A stretch of 22,217 nt of DNA from CAWALV01 sp963782965 (GTDB lineage: Bacteria; Actinomycetota; Actinomycetes; Acidothermales; Acidothermaceae): positions 1-22,217 of the forward strand of contig CAWALV010000007.1 of the NCBI GenBank assembly GCA_963782965.1. Reading direction: 5' to 3'. Numbering within the stretch: position 1 is the stretch's first letter; each line of letters starts with the position of its first letter. The notes under the pieces were generated by a model. The model saw only the letters and a program-made list of their open reading frames with translations. It was not told the origin of the DNA and did not search any database. A program made the position numbers and the translations under genes. Positions 6,775-14,836 of this stretch are shown in pieces.

Positions 6775-8790
6775 ATGGCGACACTGGTCGTCCCGACCAG
6801 CGACCTCCCACGCGTTTCGATCATCGTGTTGACCCGGCGCGATCCGGCCATGCTCGAGGCCTGCTTGGCATCAGTCGCCCGCGGCATCGCACCCGCGCGA
6901 GTGCCCTACGAGGTGGTGTTGGTCCTCAACGGCGCCGACGCCGACGTCGTCGAGTTCGCCACCCGCCGGCTTGACGGCGTCCGGGTGATCGACAGCGCGA
7001 TCAACCTCGGCTTCGGCGGCGGCGTGAACCGGGCAGCTCGGCACGCTCGTGGTGAGTTGCTGTTGCTGCTGAACGACGACGTCGAGGTCGAACCCGGCTG
7101 GCTTGAGCCGTTGGTCGAGACACTCGACGCCAACCCGGGTGCCGCCGGCGTGGGGAGCCGAATCCTCTTCCCCGACGGGCGCGTCCAGGAGGCCGGCTCG
7201 GTGCTGTTCGCCGACGGCAGCACCGCGCCGGTCGCGCGCGGCCTGCCTGCGGGCGACAACGCGTGGAGCTTCGTCAGGCGGGTCGACTACTGCTCGGCGA
7301 ACTCGCTGCTGCTGCGACGGCACGCGTTCGAGCAGGTCGGCGGGCTCGATCCGCGCTACTACCCCGCCTACTACGAGGACACCGACCTGGCGCTTGCGCT
7401 TCGCAACGCCGGCTACTCGGTCCTGTACGACGGCCGGTCGCGGATCAGGCATCTCGAGTCGATGAACACCACCACCGACTTCAAGCACTTCCTCTTCCGG
7501 CGCAACGTCGCGCAGCTGTGCGAGAAGTGGCCGGCCGAACTCGCCGGCCAACTACAGCGCCCGGCCGGCGACCACCCTGACGGGCCACCCGCCGATGCGC
7601 TCCGACCAGCGATCGAACACGCACGCGGCGACCTCCCGCGCGTACTGGTCATCGACGACATGCTGCCGATGCGCTCGCTCGGCGCCGGTTTCGTGCTGAC
7701 GCACAACCTCGCGGCCGAAGCAGGGTTCGAACGCTATGCACTGGCCGTGCATGCGACGAGGCATCCAGGCGCCGACCCGCTCGCGGTCGCCGGCCTCGGA
7801 TACGAGGTGATCGAGGGCGACCTCGCGGCGCACCTTGCAGATCCAGCCGTGAGGTACGACGCCGTCGTGTTGTGCCGGCCGAACAACTTCGACGACTTCG
7901 TGCGGCACGTCCGCCGCCACCAACCGCAGGCGGCGGTCATCTACGTGGCCGAGGCGTTGTTCGCCGTCCGGCTGGAGCGCGAGGCCGTTCTCGCCCGCCA
8001 GAACGGCAAGGAGCAGCGGGCCTCCCGGCTGCGCGGCGAGGCGGCCGCCTCCTGGAAGACCGAAGAGCGCTCGGCACGCGAGGCGGACCGGGTGGTCTGC
8101 GTCTCGCCGCAGGAGCGCGACCAGCTGCAAGAACTCGGCGGCGGCACACCCGTCGACCTGGTCTTCCCGCTGCAGACCGACATCGCCCTCACCGGCGACG
8201 ACCCGGGCGCTCGCGACGGCATGCTCTACGTGTCGAGCTGGACGGCGCGCGACGAAACCTCGCCGAACGCCGACGGCATGCGCTGGTTCTGCCACGAGGT
8301 GCTTCACCGCATCACCGGCGTCCTGCCGTGGACAAAGCTGCGCACGACCGGCGCGAACCCGCCGGCAAGCGTCGCCAAACTCGCCGGCGCGCACATCGAG
8401 TTGACCGGATTCGTGGCCGAGTTACGGTCGGTCTACGAACGGGCCCGCGTGGTGATCGTGCCGCTGAGGTTCGGTGCCGGCGTCAAGAACAAGACGGTCG
8501 AGGCGCTCCAGCACGGCGTCCCCGTGGTCTGCACGACGATCGGCGCGGAGGGCATCGACGTCCCCGACGGCATCACCCCGATGATCGTCACCGACGACCC
8601 GCAGGAGTTTGCCGACGCGGTGGTGCGGCTGCTCACCGACGGGGAAGCCTGGCGTGCCCGTCGGCGCGACGTAGAGGCACTGCGCGAGTATTGGGACGGT
8701 CACCGCGGCCGTTCGTGGGTCGAGGTCATCGACGACGCCCTGCGCGCGGCGCAGGACTCCGGGCACGCGAGGGAAGGCAGGGCCGGATGA
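6775..8790 (+). CDS. Two-domain glycosyltransferase (GT2 fused to GT4-like)
   Basis: 671 residues. Residues about 12-235 are a GT-A, family 2 domain of the WbbL/rhamnosyltransferase type: VSIIVLT at 14-20, the nucleotide-sugar/metal motif LLNDDVEVEPGWL around 98-110, and the acceptor-side acidic motif YYEDTDLALALR at 199-210. Residues about 288-660 are a GT-B domain with a LYVSSW strand near 484-489 and a GT4-type donor site, PLRFGAGVKNKTVEALQHGVP. The protein may therefore add two sugars in succession. It is cytosolic, without membrane segments. AGGGGGC (6761-6767) precedes ATG 6775. A TAGACT box at 6709-6714 could be a -10 element but no matching -35 is seen. It is first in a three-gene operon and its stop overlaps the next start (ATGA). 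Donor sugars are not deducible; rhamnose is a guess from rmlB/rmlD. Confidence 0.85.
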   Translation: MATLVVPTSDLPRVSIIVLTRRDPAMLEACLASVARGIAPARVPYEVVLVLNGADADVVEFATRRLDGVRVIDSAINLGFGGGVNRAARHARGELLLLLNDDVEVEPGWLEPLVETLDANPGAAGVGSRILFPDGRVQEAGSVLFADGSTAPVARGLPAGDNAWSFVRRVDYCSANSLLLRRHAFEQVGGLDPRYYPAYYEDTDLALALRNAGYSVLYDGRSRIRHLESMNTTTDFKHFLFRRNVAQLCEKWPAELAGQLQRPAGDHPDGPPADALRPAIEHARGDLPRVLVIDDMLPMRSLGAGFVLTHNLAAEAGFERYALAVHATRHPGADPLAVAGLGYEVIEGDLAAHLADPAVRYDAVVLCRPNNFDDFVRHVRRHQPQAAVIYVAEALFAVRLEREAVLARQNGKEQRASRLRGEAAASWKTEERSAREADRVVCVSPQERDQLQELGGGTPVDLVFPLQTDIALTGDDPGARDGMLYVSSWTARDETSPNADGMRWFCHEVLHRITGVLPWTKLRTTGANPPASVAKLAGAHIELTGFVAELRSVYERARVVIVPLRFGAGVKNKTVEALQHGVPVVCTTIGAEGIDVPDGITPMIVTDDPQEFADAVVRLLTDGEAWRARRRDVEALREYWDGHRGRSWVEVIDDALRAAQDSGHAREGRAG

Positions 8791-9899
8791 GCACCTCGCG
8801 TTACGCGCGCGAGCTCAACCTGGGCGAGCTGAACGCGCACACCCATGGCATCTTGCTGACGCCGTCGGGCAGTCGGGTTCTCGACGTCGGCACAGCCGAC
8901 GGGCACCCGGTCGCGGAGGCGCTGGTGGCTCGCGGGTGCCGCGTCTGGGGCGTCGAGCTTGACGAACAGGCCGCGCGCAGCGCCCGGGAGTTCTGCGAGA
9001 AACTCGTCGTGGGTGACGTCGAGAAGCTCGATCTCGGCGCCGAGTTCGAAGGTCAGCAGTTCGACGTCATCTTGTGCCTCGACGTGCTCGAGCACCTGGT
9101 CGAGCCGGGCGCCGTCCTAAAGAAGCTTCAGGAGCTGCTGGCGCCGAACGGCGTCGTCGTCGCCTCGATCCCGAACGTCACGCACGCCGCCGTTCGGTTG
9201 CAGCTGCTTCGCGGCGAGTTCACCTACACCGAGACCGGCCTGCTCGACCGCACACACGTCCGGTTCTTCGACCGCAACGAAGTCGTCGCGCTCTTCGAAG
9301 ACGCCGGCATGACAGTGCTCGATCGCCTGTCCGTCGTCCGCGAGCCGCACGAGACCGAGATCGCCGTCGACCTCGAGTCGGTGCCGGCCGAGACGCTCGA
9401 GCAGATCAAGAACGACCCCGACGCCAAGGTGTTCCAGTGGATCGTCGTGGCACGCCGCCACCTCGACGTCCAGGCCGATCCCACCGGCCTGCTCACCCGC
9501 CTGTGGGCCCGGGTACGCGAGATGGACGTCGCCGCGGGTCAGACGCTCGACTACATCGGCTGGCTCGAAGAGCAACTACGCGCGAAGTCCAACACCGACG
9601 AGCGCAACGAGACGCTCGAGAGGGTACTGAAGGAGCGCGTCGAGGAGCTGATCGCAGCGCAAGAGGAGTTACGTGCGCTGAGAGCCGACGCCGAGGTGAA
9701 GGATGCCTATGTCGCCCAAGTGCTGGGCCAGGCGGGCGTTTCGGCACCCACCAGTGCCATCTCCGGAGCCGCCCAACCGCCGAACCACGACCTCGGCGCG
9801 CCGCTGCATCTGCTGGTGGACCGCTTCGTGAGCCGGCTCTCCCGGCGTCCCCGCCTGTACCGGGCGGTCAAGACGATCGGCAGGAGGGTCATCCGCTGA
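8787..9899 (+). CDS. SAM-dependent methyltransferase with C-terminal coiled coil and basic tail
   Basis: 370 residues. The open frame reaches further upstream, but ATG 8787 overlaps the stop of the preceding gene (ATGA) and gives a normal methyltransferase N-terminus. Motif I VLDVGTADG is at 31-39, an acidic VELDE at 56-60, VILCLDVLEHL at 94-104 and VVVASIPNVTHAA around 123-135: a class I methyltransferase. Residues about 257-305 are rich in Glu, Leu and Arg in heptad-like spacing and should form a coiled coil. The last ~30 residues (RFVSRLSRRPRLYRAVKTIGRR) are basic and amphipathic, suiting peripheral membrane attachment. The layout recalls chain-terminating WbdD-type enzymes of ABC-exported O-antigens, but no kinase domain is seen. 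It is otherwise a sugar O-methyltransferase of surface-glycan synthesis. Confidence 0.82.
   Translation: MSTSRYARELNLGELNAHTHGILLTPSGSRVLDVGTADGHPVAEALVARGCRVWGVELDEQAARSAREFCEKLVVGDVEKLDLGAEFEGQQFDVILCLDVLEHLVEPGAVLKKLQELLAPNGVVVASIPNVTHAAVRLQLLRGEFTYTETGLLDRTHVRFFDRNEVVALFEDAGMTVLDRLSVVREPHETEIAVDLESVPAETLEQIKNDPDAKVFQWIVVARRHLDVQADPTGLLTRLWARVREMDVAAGQTLDYIGWLEEQLRAKSNTDERNETLERVLKERVEELIAAQEELRALRADAEVKDAYVAQVLGQAGVSAPTSAISGAAQPPNHDLGAPLHLLVDRFVSRLSRRPRLYRAVKTIGRRVIR
9883..9887 (+). promoter_or_regulatory. Strong Shine-Dalgarno positioned for a CTG start
   Basis: GGAGG lies inside the end of the methyltransferase gene, eight bases before CTG 9896. No ATG, GTG or TTG in the membrane-protein frame occurs between here and GTG 10025, which already falls inside the first membrane helix. 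The site therefore decides the start of the next gene. Confidence 0.6.
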
Positions 9900-12145
9900 C
9901 CGCACGAACCGAGCCGGATGTCGGCGTCGATCCCACCTCTCCCGCGGTCGACGCCGCCGGCCTGCCGCGGTGGCTCGACACGATCGTCGAAGGCGGCGCG
10001 CTCGGTGTCGTCGCACTCGGGCTCGTGGGCATGCCCTTGCTGCTCGTCGGCGAGTTCAAGTCGGAGTTCGTCGCGCCGGCCTGCGCCGTCGTGTGGCTGA
10101 TTCTCCTCCGCCTGCGAGCGACGTCGGCGCCACGCCCGCGCCCGAAGGTCGCCCGTTCCGCCCACCTCGTCTCGGCAGTGGCCGTGTTGGTCGCGCTGGC
10201 CGACATCATCGAGAACGCCCGTCGGGCCACCCAACATCTGCTGGTCGACGGCGATCCCGCCGTGTACGGCATGACCGGCAAGTGGATCGCCGAGCACGGG
10301 ACGTTGAACATCACGCTGCACCCGCAATGGCTCGGCAACGACCAGACGGTGAACTACATGACCAACGGGTTCTTCATGCGACCCGACGGTCACCACCTGT
10401 ATCCGCAGTTCTTTCATCTGCTGCCCGCGCTGCTCGCCGTCGCGAATTGGGTTGCCGGCGCCAGGGGGCTGCTGCACGCCAACATGGTGATCGGTGGCTT
10501 CGCCCTGCTCGCCGTCTATGCCTTCGCCAGCCGGCTGATGCGCCCGATCTGGGCTCTCGCCGCGATGGTGACGCTCGCGATGACGCTGCCGCAGCTGTTC
10601 TTCGGTGAGGACACCTTCAGCGAGATCCCTTCGCAGCTCCTCGTCTTCGCCGGCCTCGCGATGCTCTACACGTCGATCCAAACGACGCGAACGACATCCA
10701 CGAGCCCCGCGAAAGCAGTACCGCGCGGCACCATCCGACGTCGGCTCGGCGCCTCCGCCGGCAGGGGCGCCTCCGCCGGCGGCGGCGCCGGCCGGGCGGG
10801 TCTCCTCGCCGGTTTGACGCTCGGTGCCTCGACCATGGCGCGCGTCGACGCTTTCCTCTACATCCCGGTCGTTCTCGCGGCGGTCTTCGCGCTCGTCCTG
10901 ACGGTGCCGCGGGACGACCCACGGCGCGCGGAGCGGGTCCGGCTCGCCGTCGGTGTGACGTGCGGGCTCGCGGTCACCGCGGCCATCGCGGCTGCCGACG
11001 CTGCGTTCGGATCGCCCGCGTACGCCGATTCCGTCTCACACCAACTGATCGCGCTGGCGGTCGTCACCGCGGTCCTGCTGGCCGCCGGAGTCGCGGTGTT
11101 GTTCCGCGAGCCGGTAGAACGCTTCGCCACGCGGGTCGGGTCATTGCTGTCCCGCGCGGCAGCGCCGATCGGGGCGCTGGTTTGTGTGGCCTTCGCCTTC
11201 GCCTGGCTGGTGCGCCCGCTCGTACAGCGGACCCACTCAACCGGTGTCTTCGACGTCTCCTCGACGATCGCCAGCCTGCAACGCAACGAGCATGTCGCGA
11301 TCGATCCGACCCGTCACTACAACGAGATGAGCCTGCGCTGGATCTCGTGGTACGTGGGGCCCGTCACGCTCGCGGTCGCGATCATTGGCTTCGGTTACCT
11401 CACCTATCGGGTATTGCGCGGACGCGACCTCCACACCTTGCCGTTCCTTCTCCTTGCCGGTGCCGCAACTGCCGTCTACACCTACAATCCCGAGATCGCC
11501 CCCGTGCAGTACTGGGCAACTCGGCGCTTCCTACCGGTCACCTTCCCGGCGGTGTGCGTGCTGACGTTTCTGCTGGTCGACCGGATGTGGTCGGCAAGCA
11601 CGAGGCAGGTGGCCGCCCGGCGCACTGCGCCCGCACCCGCTGCGTCCAGAAGCTTGCTCATCGCCGTCGGCGGCGGAGCGATCGCGGTGGTGGTCGCGGT
11701 GATCGCAGTGGCGACTCCTGCGTACCTGCTGCGAGGTCAAAGACTGGTGCGCGCCTACGTGCCGGTGCTCGACGCCGTGCATCGCACGTGCGCTGCACTG
11801 CAGCCTTCCGACGTCGTGCTCCTCGTCGGCAAGAGCGCGCGGACGAACGGCTTCGTGCAGACCATCGAGACCTACTGCGGCAACATGGCCGCCGTCGCCG
11901 GGGTCAGTACAGAGCCGGCCGACATTCGCCGGATGGCCGCGGCAGCGGCGGCGACCGGCCACCAGCTGGTACTGGTGAGCGACCAGACGCAGCCCACCGA
12001 CTACAGCGGTGCGCCCCTCGGTTACACCCTCGACCGGGTCGTCGCGAACATCACCTTCGACACCGAGGCGTTGAGCCTCTCGCACCGGCCGGACGCCGAC
12101 TTCAAGGTGCAGCTGCAAATCTTTCTCGGCACGCCCACCGGCTGA
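9896..12145 (+). CDS. Polytopic membrane protein, GT-C-type glycosyltransferase-like; probable CTG start
   Basis: 749 residues if started at CTG 9896, which overlaps the methyltransferase stop as CTGA and follows a well-spaced GGAGG. There are roughly ten or more hydrophobic helices, for example around residues 33-52, 57-71, 88-105, 195-215, 217-235, 320-336, 350-372, 385-402 and 424-440. The first long external loop has DGDPAVYGMTGKWIAEHG (118-135), typical in style of GT-C enzymes that use a loop-1 acidic residue and a lipid-phosphate sugar donor. A ~220-residue segment near the C-terminus, after further helices, lies partly outside the membrane. A Gly/Ala/Arg-rich insert at about 285-300 looks like an expanded loop. 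The likely role is adding a sugar to the lipid-linked or exported glycan outside the membrane. Family assignment is by topology only. It ends 2 bp from the convergent gene. Confidence 0.7.
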   Translation: MTARTEPDVGVDPTSPAVDAAGLPRWLDTIVEGGALGVVALGLVGMPLLLVGEFKSEFVAPACAVVWLILLRLRATSAPRPRPKVARSAHLVSAVAVLVALADIIENARRATQHLLVDGDPAVYGMTGKWIAEHGTLNITLHPQWLGNDQTVNYMTNGFFMRPDGHHLYPQFFHLLPALLAVANWVAGARGLLHANMVIGGFALLAVYAFASRLMRPIWALAAMVTLAMTLPQLFFGEDTFSEIPSQLLVFAGLAMLYTSIQTTRTTSTSPAKAVPRGTIRRRLGASAGRGASAGGGAGRAGLLAGLTLGASTMARVDAFLYIPVVLAAVFALVLTVPRDDPRRAERVRLAVGVTCGLAVTAAIAAADAAFGSPAYADSVSHQLIALAVVTAVLLAAGVAVLFREPVERFATRVGSLLSRAAAPIGALVCVAFAFAWLVRPLVQRTHSTGVFDVSSTIASLQRNEHVAIDPTRHYNEMSLRWISWYVGPVTLAVAIIGFGYLTYRVLRGRDLHTLPFLLLAGAATAVYTYNPEIAPVQYWATRRFLPVTFPAVCVLTFLLVDRMWSASTRQVAARRTAPAPAASRSLLIAVGGGAIAVVVAVIAVATPAYLLRGQRLVRAYVPVLDAVHRTCAALQPSDVVLLVGKSARTNGFVQTIETYCGNMAAVAGVSTEPADIRRMAAAAAATGHQLVLVSDQTQPTDYSGAPLGYTLDRVVANITFDTEALSLSHRPDADFKVQLQIFLGTPTG
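10748..10780 (+). repeat. 18-bp in-frame tandem repeat in a membrane-protein loop
   Basis: A 15-base sequence at 10748-10762 recurs at 10766-10780, period 18 bp (six codons). It encodes GASAGR followed by GASAGG in a positively charged, low-complexity loop between membrane helices. It is probably a slippage product without catalytic role. Confidence 0.7.
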
Positions 12146-12147
12146 CC

Positions 12148-13617
12148 TCACAGCTGCGGTGGCGGTGGCTTCTTCAGTCGCAGCGTGAAGAGCACACGAC
12201 TGGCCGCCTTTGCGGCCAGCTTGCCCGGGCCACCGTCACGGTAGTGCTCCACGATCAGCTCGAGGTCGTGTCGCCACCCTTCCGTCGGCCGGTACACCGT
12301 GGCGGCGGAACGCGCCAGCCGGCGCTGCGCCCAGCGGTCCAGCAGGTCGGGTGCGCGATGTGCGTTGCCGCAGAACTCCACGAGTGCGCGCAACGCGCGC
12401 GACCAGTGGTACTCCGGCGCGAGCGCCGCGACGTTCTCGCGGCATTGCTTGGCGAACGCCGCGTCGTCGAGCATGCGCGCCAGCGCAATCGCCAGGCCGT
12501 CGACGTCGCCGGCGTAGACGGTGAGGCCGAGTTCACGCCGCTCGATCAGGTCGGCGAAGACGTCACCCCTCGTCGCCACCATCGGTAGCCCCGCCCACAG
12601 GTAGTCGAGCATGCGGGTACGAAAGGAGAAGGACGTCTCGAGGTGGTCGAGGTGACAACTCACCCCGATGTCGGCGTCGAGCAAGTAGTTGGCCCGATCG
12701 TCGTACTCGACCCAGCTCTCGTTGAAGAACACGTGCTTGCCCGTGAGCCCCAGGTCGTCGGCGAGCCGGCGCGCGGCGAACGACATCCGCATCTCGGGCA
12801 CGTGGGGGTGCGGGTGTTGCATCCCGAGGAAGAACAGCCGCACGTCGGGTTGCCGCTCGACCAGTTGCGCCACCGCCCGGATGAGGGTGAGCGGGTCGAA
12901 CCAGTTGTAGATCCCGCCACCCCACAAGATGACCTTGTCGTCGCTACCGATGCCGGGATAGACGCCCTTCAAGGCAGGTCGGCTGCGGGCGGGCGGTTGC
13001 TCGGGGATGCCGAAAGGCGCGACGTCGATCAGCGACCGCACGGTCACGTCGGCGTCGTAGGTGACGGTGTTGAGGCGACCGAGCGCAGCCAGGTGACCGA
13101 GCCAGAAGTCACGCTGGCGCTCGCTGGCACAAACGAAGAAGTCGCCACGCAGGCACTGCTTGTTCGCAGCCGCGGTGGCGTTGTGCACGATGACTCGGCG
13201 CGTCTCGGCGTCGTGCTCGCGGGTCTGCTCGAGTTGCTCGAGGTGGAAGGGGTCGTAGAGGTCGACGACGACGACCTTCTCCGTTTGCTGGAGGAACGGA
13301 TAGTCGTCGAGGACGTTGCCCTGGAAGAAGAGCACGTCGCACCAACGCTCGAGCTCGCGCACGCGAGCTTCGTCGGTGATACGGCTCACGGCGAACTTGT
13401 CGCTCGAGACCGTGCACTCCGACGTGGTGACCAGGCGCACGTCGTGGTCGGCGGCGAGGACGCTGGCGATCTGCCACGCCCGGATCGCCGGGCCGGCCAT
13501 CTGCGGCTTGAGCGTGTCGGCCGTGGCGACCACGATGCGCCTCCGGGGGCGCGCGGTGTCGGGCCTCGGGGTGACCGCCGTGGTCGTGGACGTCATGGCC
13601 GTGGTTGTTTCCTTCAC
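12148..13617 (-). CDS. GT4-family glycosyltransferase
   Basis: 489 residues. The N-terminal Rossmann half begins RRIVVATADTLKPQMAGPAIR (about 25-46), typical of GT-B enzymes. The C-terminal donor half has VILWGGGIYNWFDPLTLI, FNESWVEYDD and a terminal acidic-helix region, ETSFSFRTRMLDYLWAGLPMV, where GT4 enzymes bind the nucleotide. No signal or membrane segments; cytosolic. GTG 13617 overlaps the Wzt stop as GTGA and has GGAAG five bases upstream; ATG 13596 is an alternative start seven codons in. It is last gene of the wzm-wzt operon, so it probably extends the glycan that this exporter carries. Sugar donor unknown. Confidence 0.85.
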   Translation of the reverse strand: MKETTTAMTSTTTAVTPRPDTARPRRRIVVATADTLKPQMAGPAIRAWQIASVLAADHDVRLVTTSECTVSSDKFAVSRITDEARVRELERWCDVLFFQGNVLDDYPFLQQTEKVVVVDLYDPFHLEQLEQTREHDAETRRVIVHNATAAANKQCLRGDFFVCASERQRDFWLGHLAALGRLNTVTYDADVTVRSLIDVAPFGIPEQPPARSRPALKGVYPGIGSDDKVILWGGGIYNWFDPLTLIRAVAQLVERQPDVRLFFLGMQHPHPHVPEMRMSFAARRLADDLGLTGKHVFFNESWVEYDDRANYLLDADIGVSCHLDHLETSFSFRTRMLDYLWAGLPMVATRGDVFADLIERRELGLTVYAGDVDGLAIALARMLDDAAFAKQCRENVAALAPEYHWSRALRALVEFCGNAHRAPDLLDRWAQRRLARSAATVYRPTEGWRHDLELIVEHYRDGGPGKLAAKAASRVLFTLRLKKPPPPQL

Positions 13618-14834
13618 TCGAACTTCCAGTCACCTTCGATCGCGAAAACTCCTTCGACCTCACGCGGCACGCCCCGGCCCACGTCGAATCGCAGGGCCTT
13701 GGTCTGGAAATCGAACGTGTGCAGCCCGCCTTCGTCCATCAACGACACGGTGACGTCGTAGCTGCCGGGAGTGAGCGGCATGCGGACCATCCGGAAGTCG
13801 AAGTGGCCTTCGCCCTGGACGGTCTCGGGGACCAAGGTCTCGCGGCTGTTCACGCCGGTGGCGTGCGCACCGTCGATGCGGTGCAGACCGAACCCGAGCA
13901 CTGGACGACGGACGGCGGTGCCGGCACGGTAGTGGAACCGCAGCGTCGCGGGGTCGCCGGTGTGCACCCACAGACTCGGCCGGCCGTCTGCGTCGAGCAA
14001 CTCGACCTGCGTCACGACGACCTCGCCCGAACCCCACTGCGAGCCGCCGCCGACCGTCGCCACGCGATCGTCGTGAGTGGTCTCGACGTACTTCTCGATC
14101 AGCTGCGCCGGCGCACTCACGTCCTTCAGGACGCCGTACTCGAGCCAGGCGGCCTCCTCACACATCTGCCGCACGGTGTCGAGCCCGTGCGAGACGAGGA
14201 CGATGGTCTTGCCTGCCTCGCGAAGATCGGCGAATTTCTCACTGCACTTGCGTTGGAAGTTCTCGTCACCGACCGCGAGTACCTCGTCGACAAGCAGAAC
14301 GTCGGGGTCGACGTTGATCGCCACCGAGAAGCCGAGCCGGACGTACATGCCGCTCGAGTAGTTCTTCACCGGGGTGTCGATGAACTTCTCCAGCCCGGCG
14401 AACGCGACGATCTCGTCGAACTTCGCGTCGATCTGTTTGCGCGCGAGGCCCAGGATCGACCCGTTGAGGTAGACGTTCTCGCGGCCCGACAGCTCCTGAT
14501 GGAAACCCGCGCCGAGTTCGAGCAGCGCCGACACCTTGCCGTTGACCGTGATCGTGCCGAGGTCGGGACGCAGGATGCGGGCCATGCACTTGAGCAACGT
14601 GCTCTTACCCGACCCGTTCTGGCCGATGAGGCCGAAGGTCGTGCCGGTCGGCACCTCGAAGGAGACGTCCTTCAGCGCCCAGAACTCGTCGAACTTCGCG
14701 CGCCCACCGCGCAACATCGCAGCCTTCAACGATTGGTTGCGCTCGTGGTAGAGCCGGAACCGCTTCGACACGTTCTCGACGCGCACGGCGACGTCGCCGG
14801 GATTGCGTGCGGCCGGCGCCACCGCACCGAACAT
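13614..14834 (-). CDS. wzt: ABC transporter ATPase for polysaccharide export (Wzt/TagH type)
   Basis: 406 residues from ATG 14834. An in-frame GTG at 14840 overlaps the permease stop (GTGA) and is a possible alternative start; GGAGGAG lies just upstream. Walker A GQNGSGKST is at 71-79, signature YSSGMYVRLG at 159-168, Walker B VLLVDEVLAVGD at 179-190 and the H-loop SHG at 215-217. The short first half, LFVSKRF-like start and KNYSSGM signature are typical of the O-antigen/teichoic acid subfamily. Residues about 265-403 form a beta-rich Wzt C-terminal domain, which in E. coli O9a-type systems binds the modified non-reducing end of the glycan. It works with the permease encoded immediately upstream. 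The open frame extends to 15329 but that part is the permease gene in another frame. Confidence 0.92.
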   Translation of the reverse strand: MFGAVAPAARNPGDVAVRVENVSKRFRLYHERNQSLKAAMLRGGRAKFDEFWALKDVSFEVPTGTTFGLIGQNGSGKSTLLKCMARILRPDLGTITVNGKVSALLELGAGFHQELSGRENVYLNGSILGLARKQIDAKFDEIVAFAGLEKFIDTPVKNYSSGMYVRLGFSVAINVDPDVLLVDEVLAVGDENFQRKCSEKFADLREAGKTIVLVSHGLDTVRQMCEEAAWLEYGVLKDVSAPAQLIEKYVETTHDDRVATVGGGSQWGSGEVVVTQVELLDADGRPSLWVHTGDPATLRFHYRAGTAVRRPVLGFGLHRIDGAHATGVNSRETLVPETVQGEGHFDFRMVRMPLTPGSYDVTVSLMDEGGLHTFDFQTKALRFDVGRGVPREVEGVFAIEGDWKFE

Positions 14835-14836
14835 CG

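Noticed and set aside
7872..8786. Upstream extension of the methyltransferase frame
   Set aside because: It lies inside the glycosyltransferase gene in another frame and is Arg/Pro-rich; ATG 8787 with ATGA overlap is the natural start.
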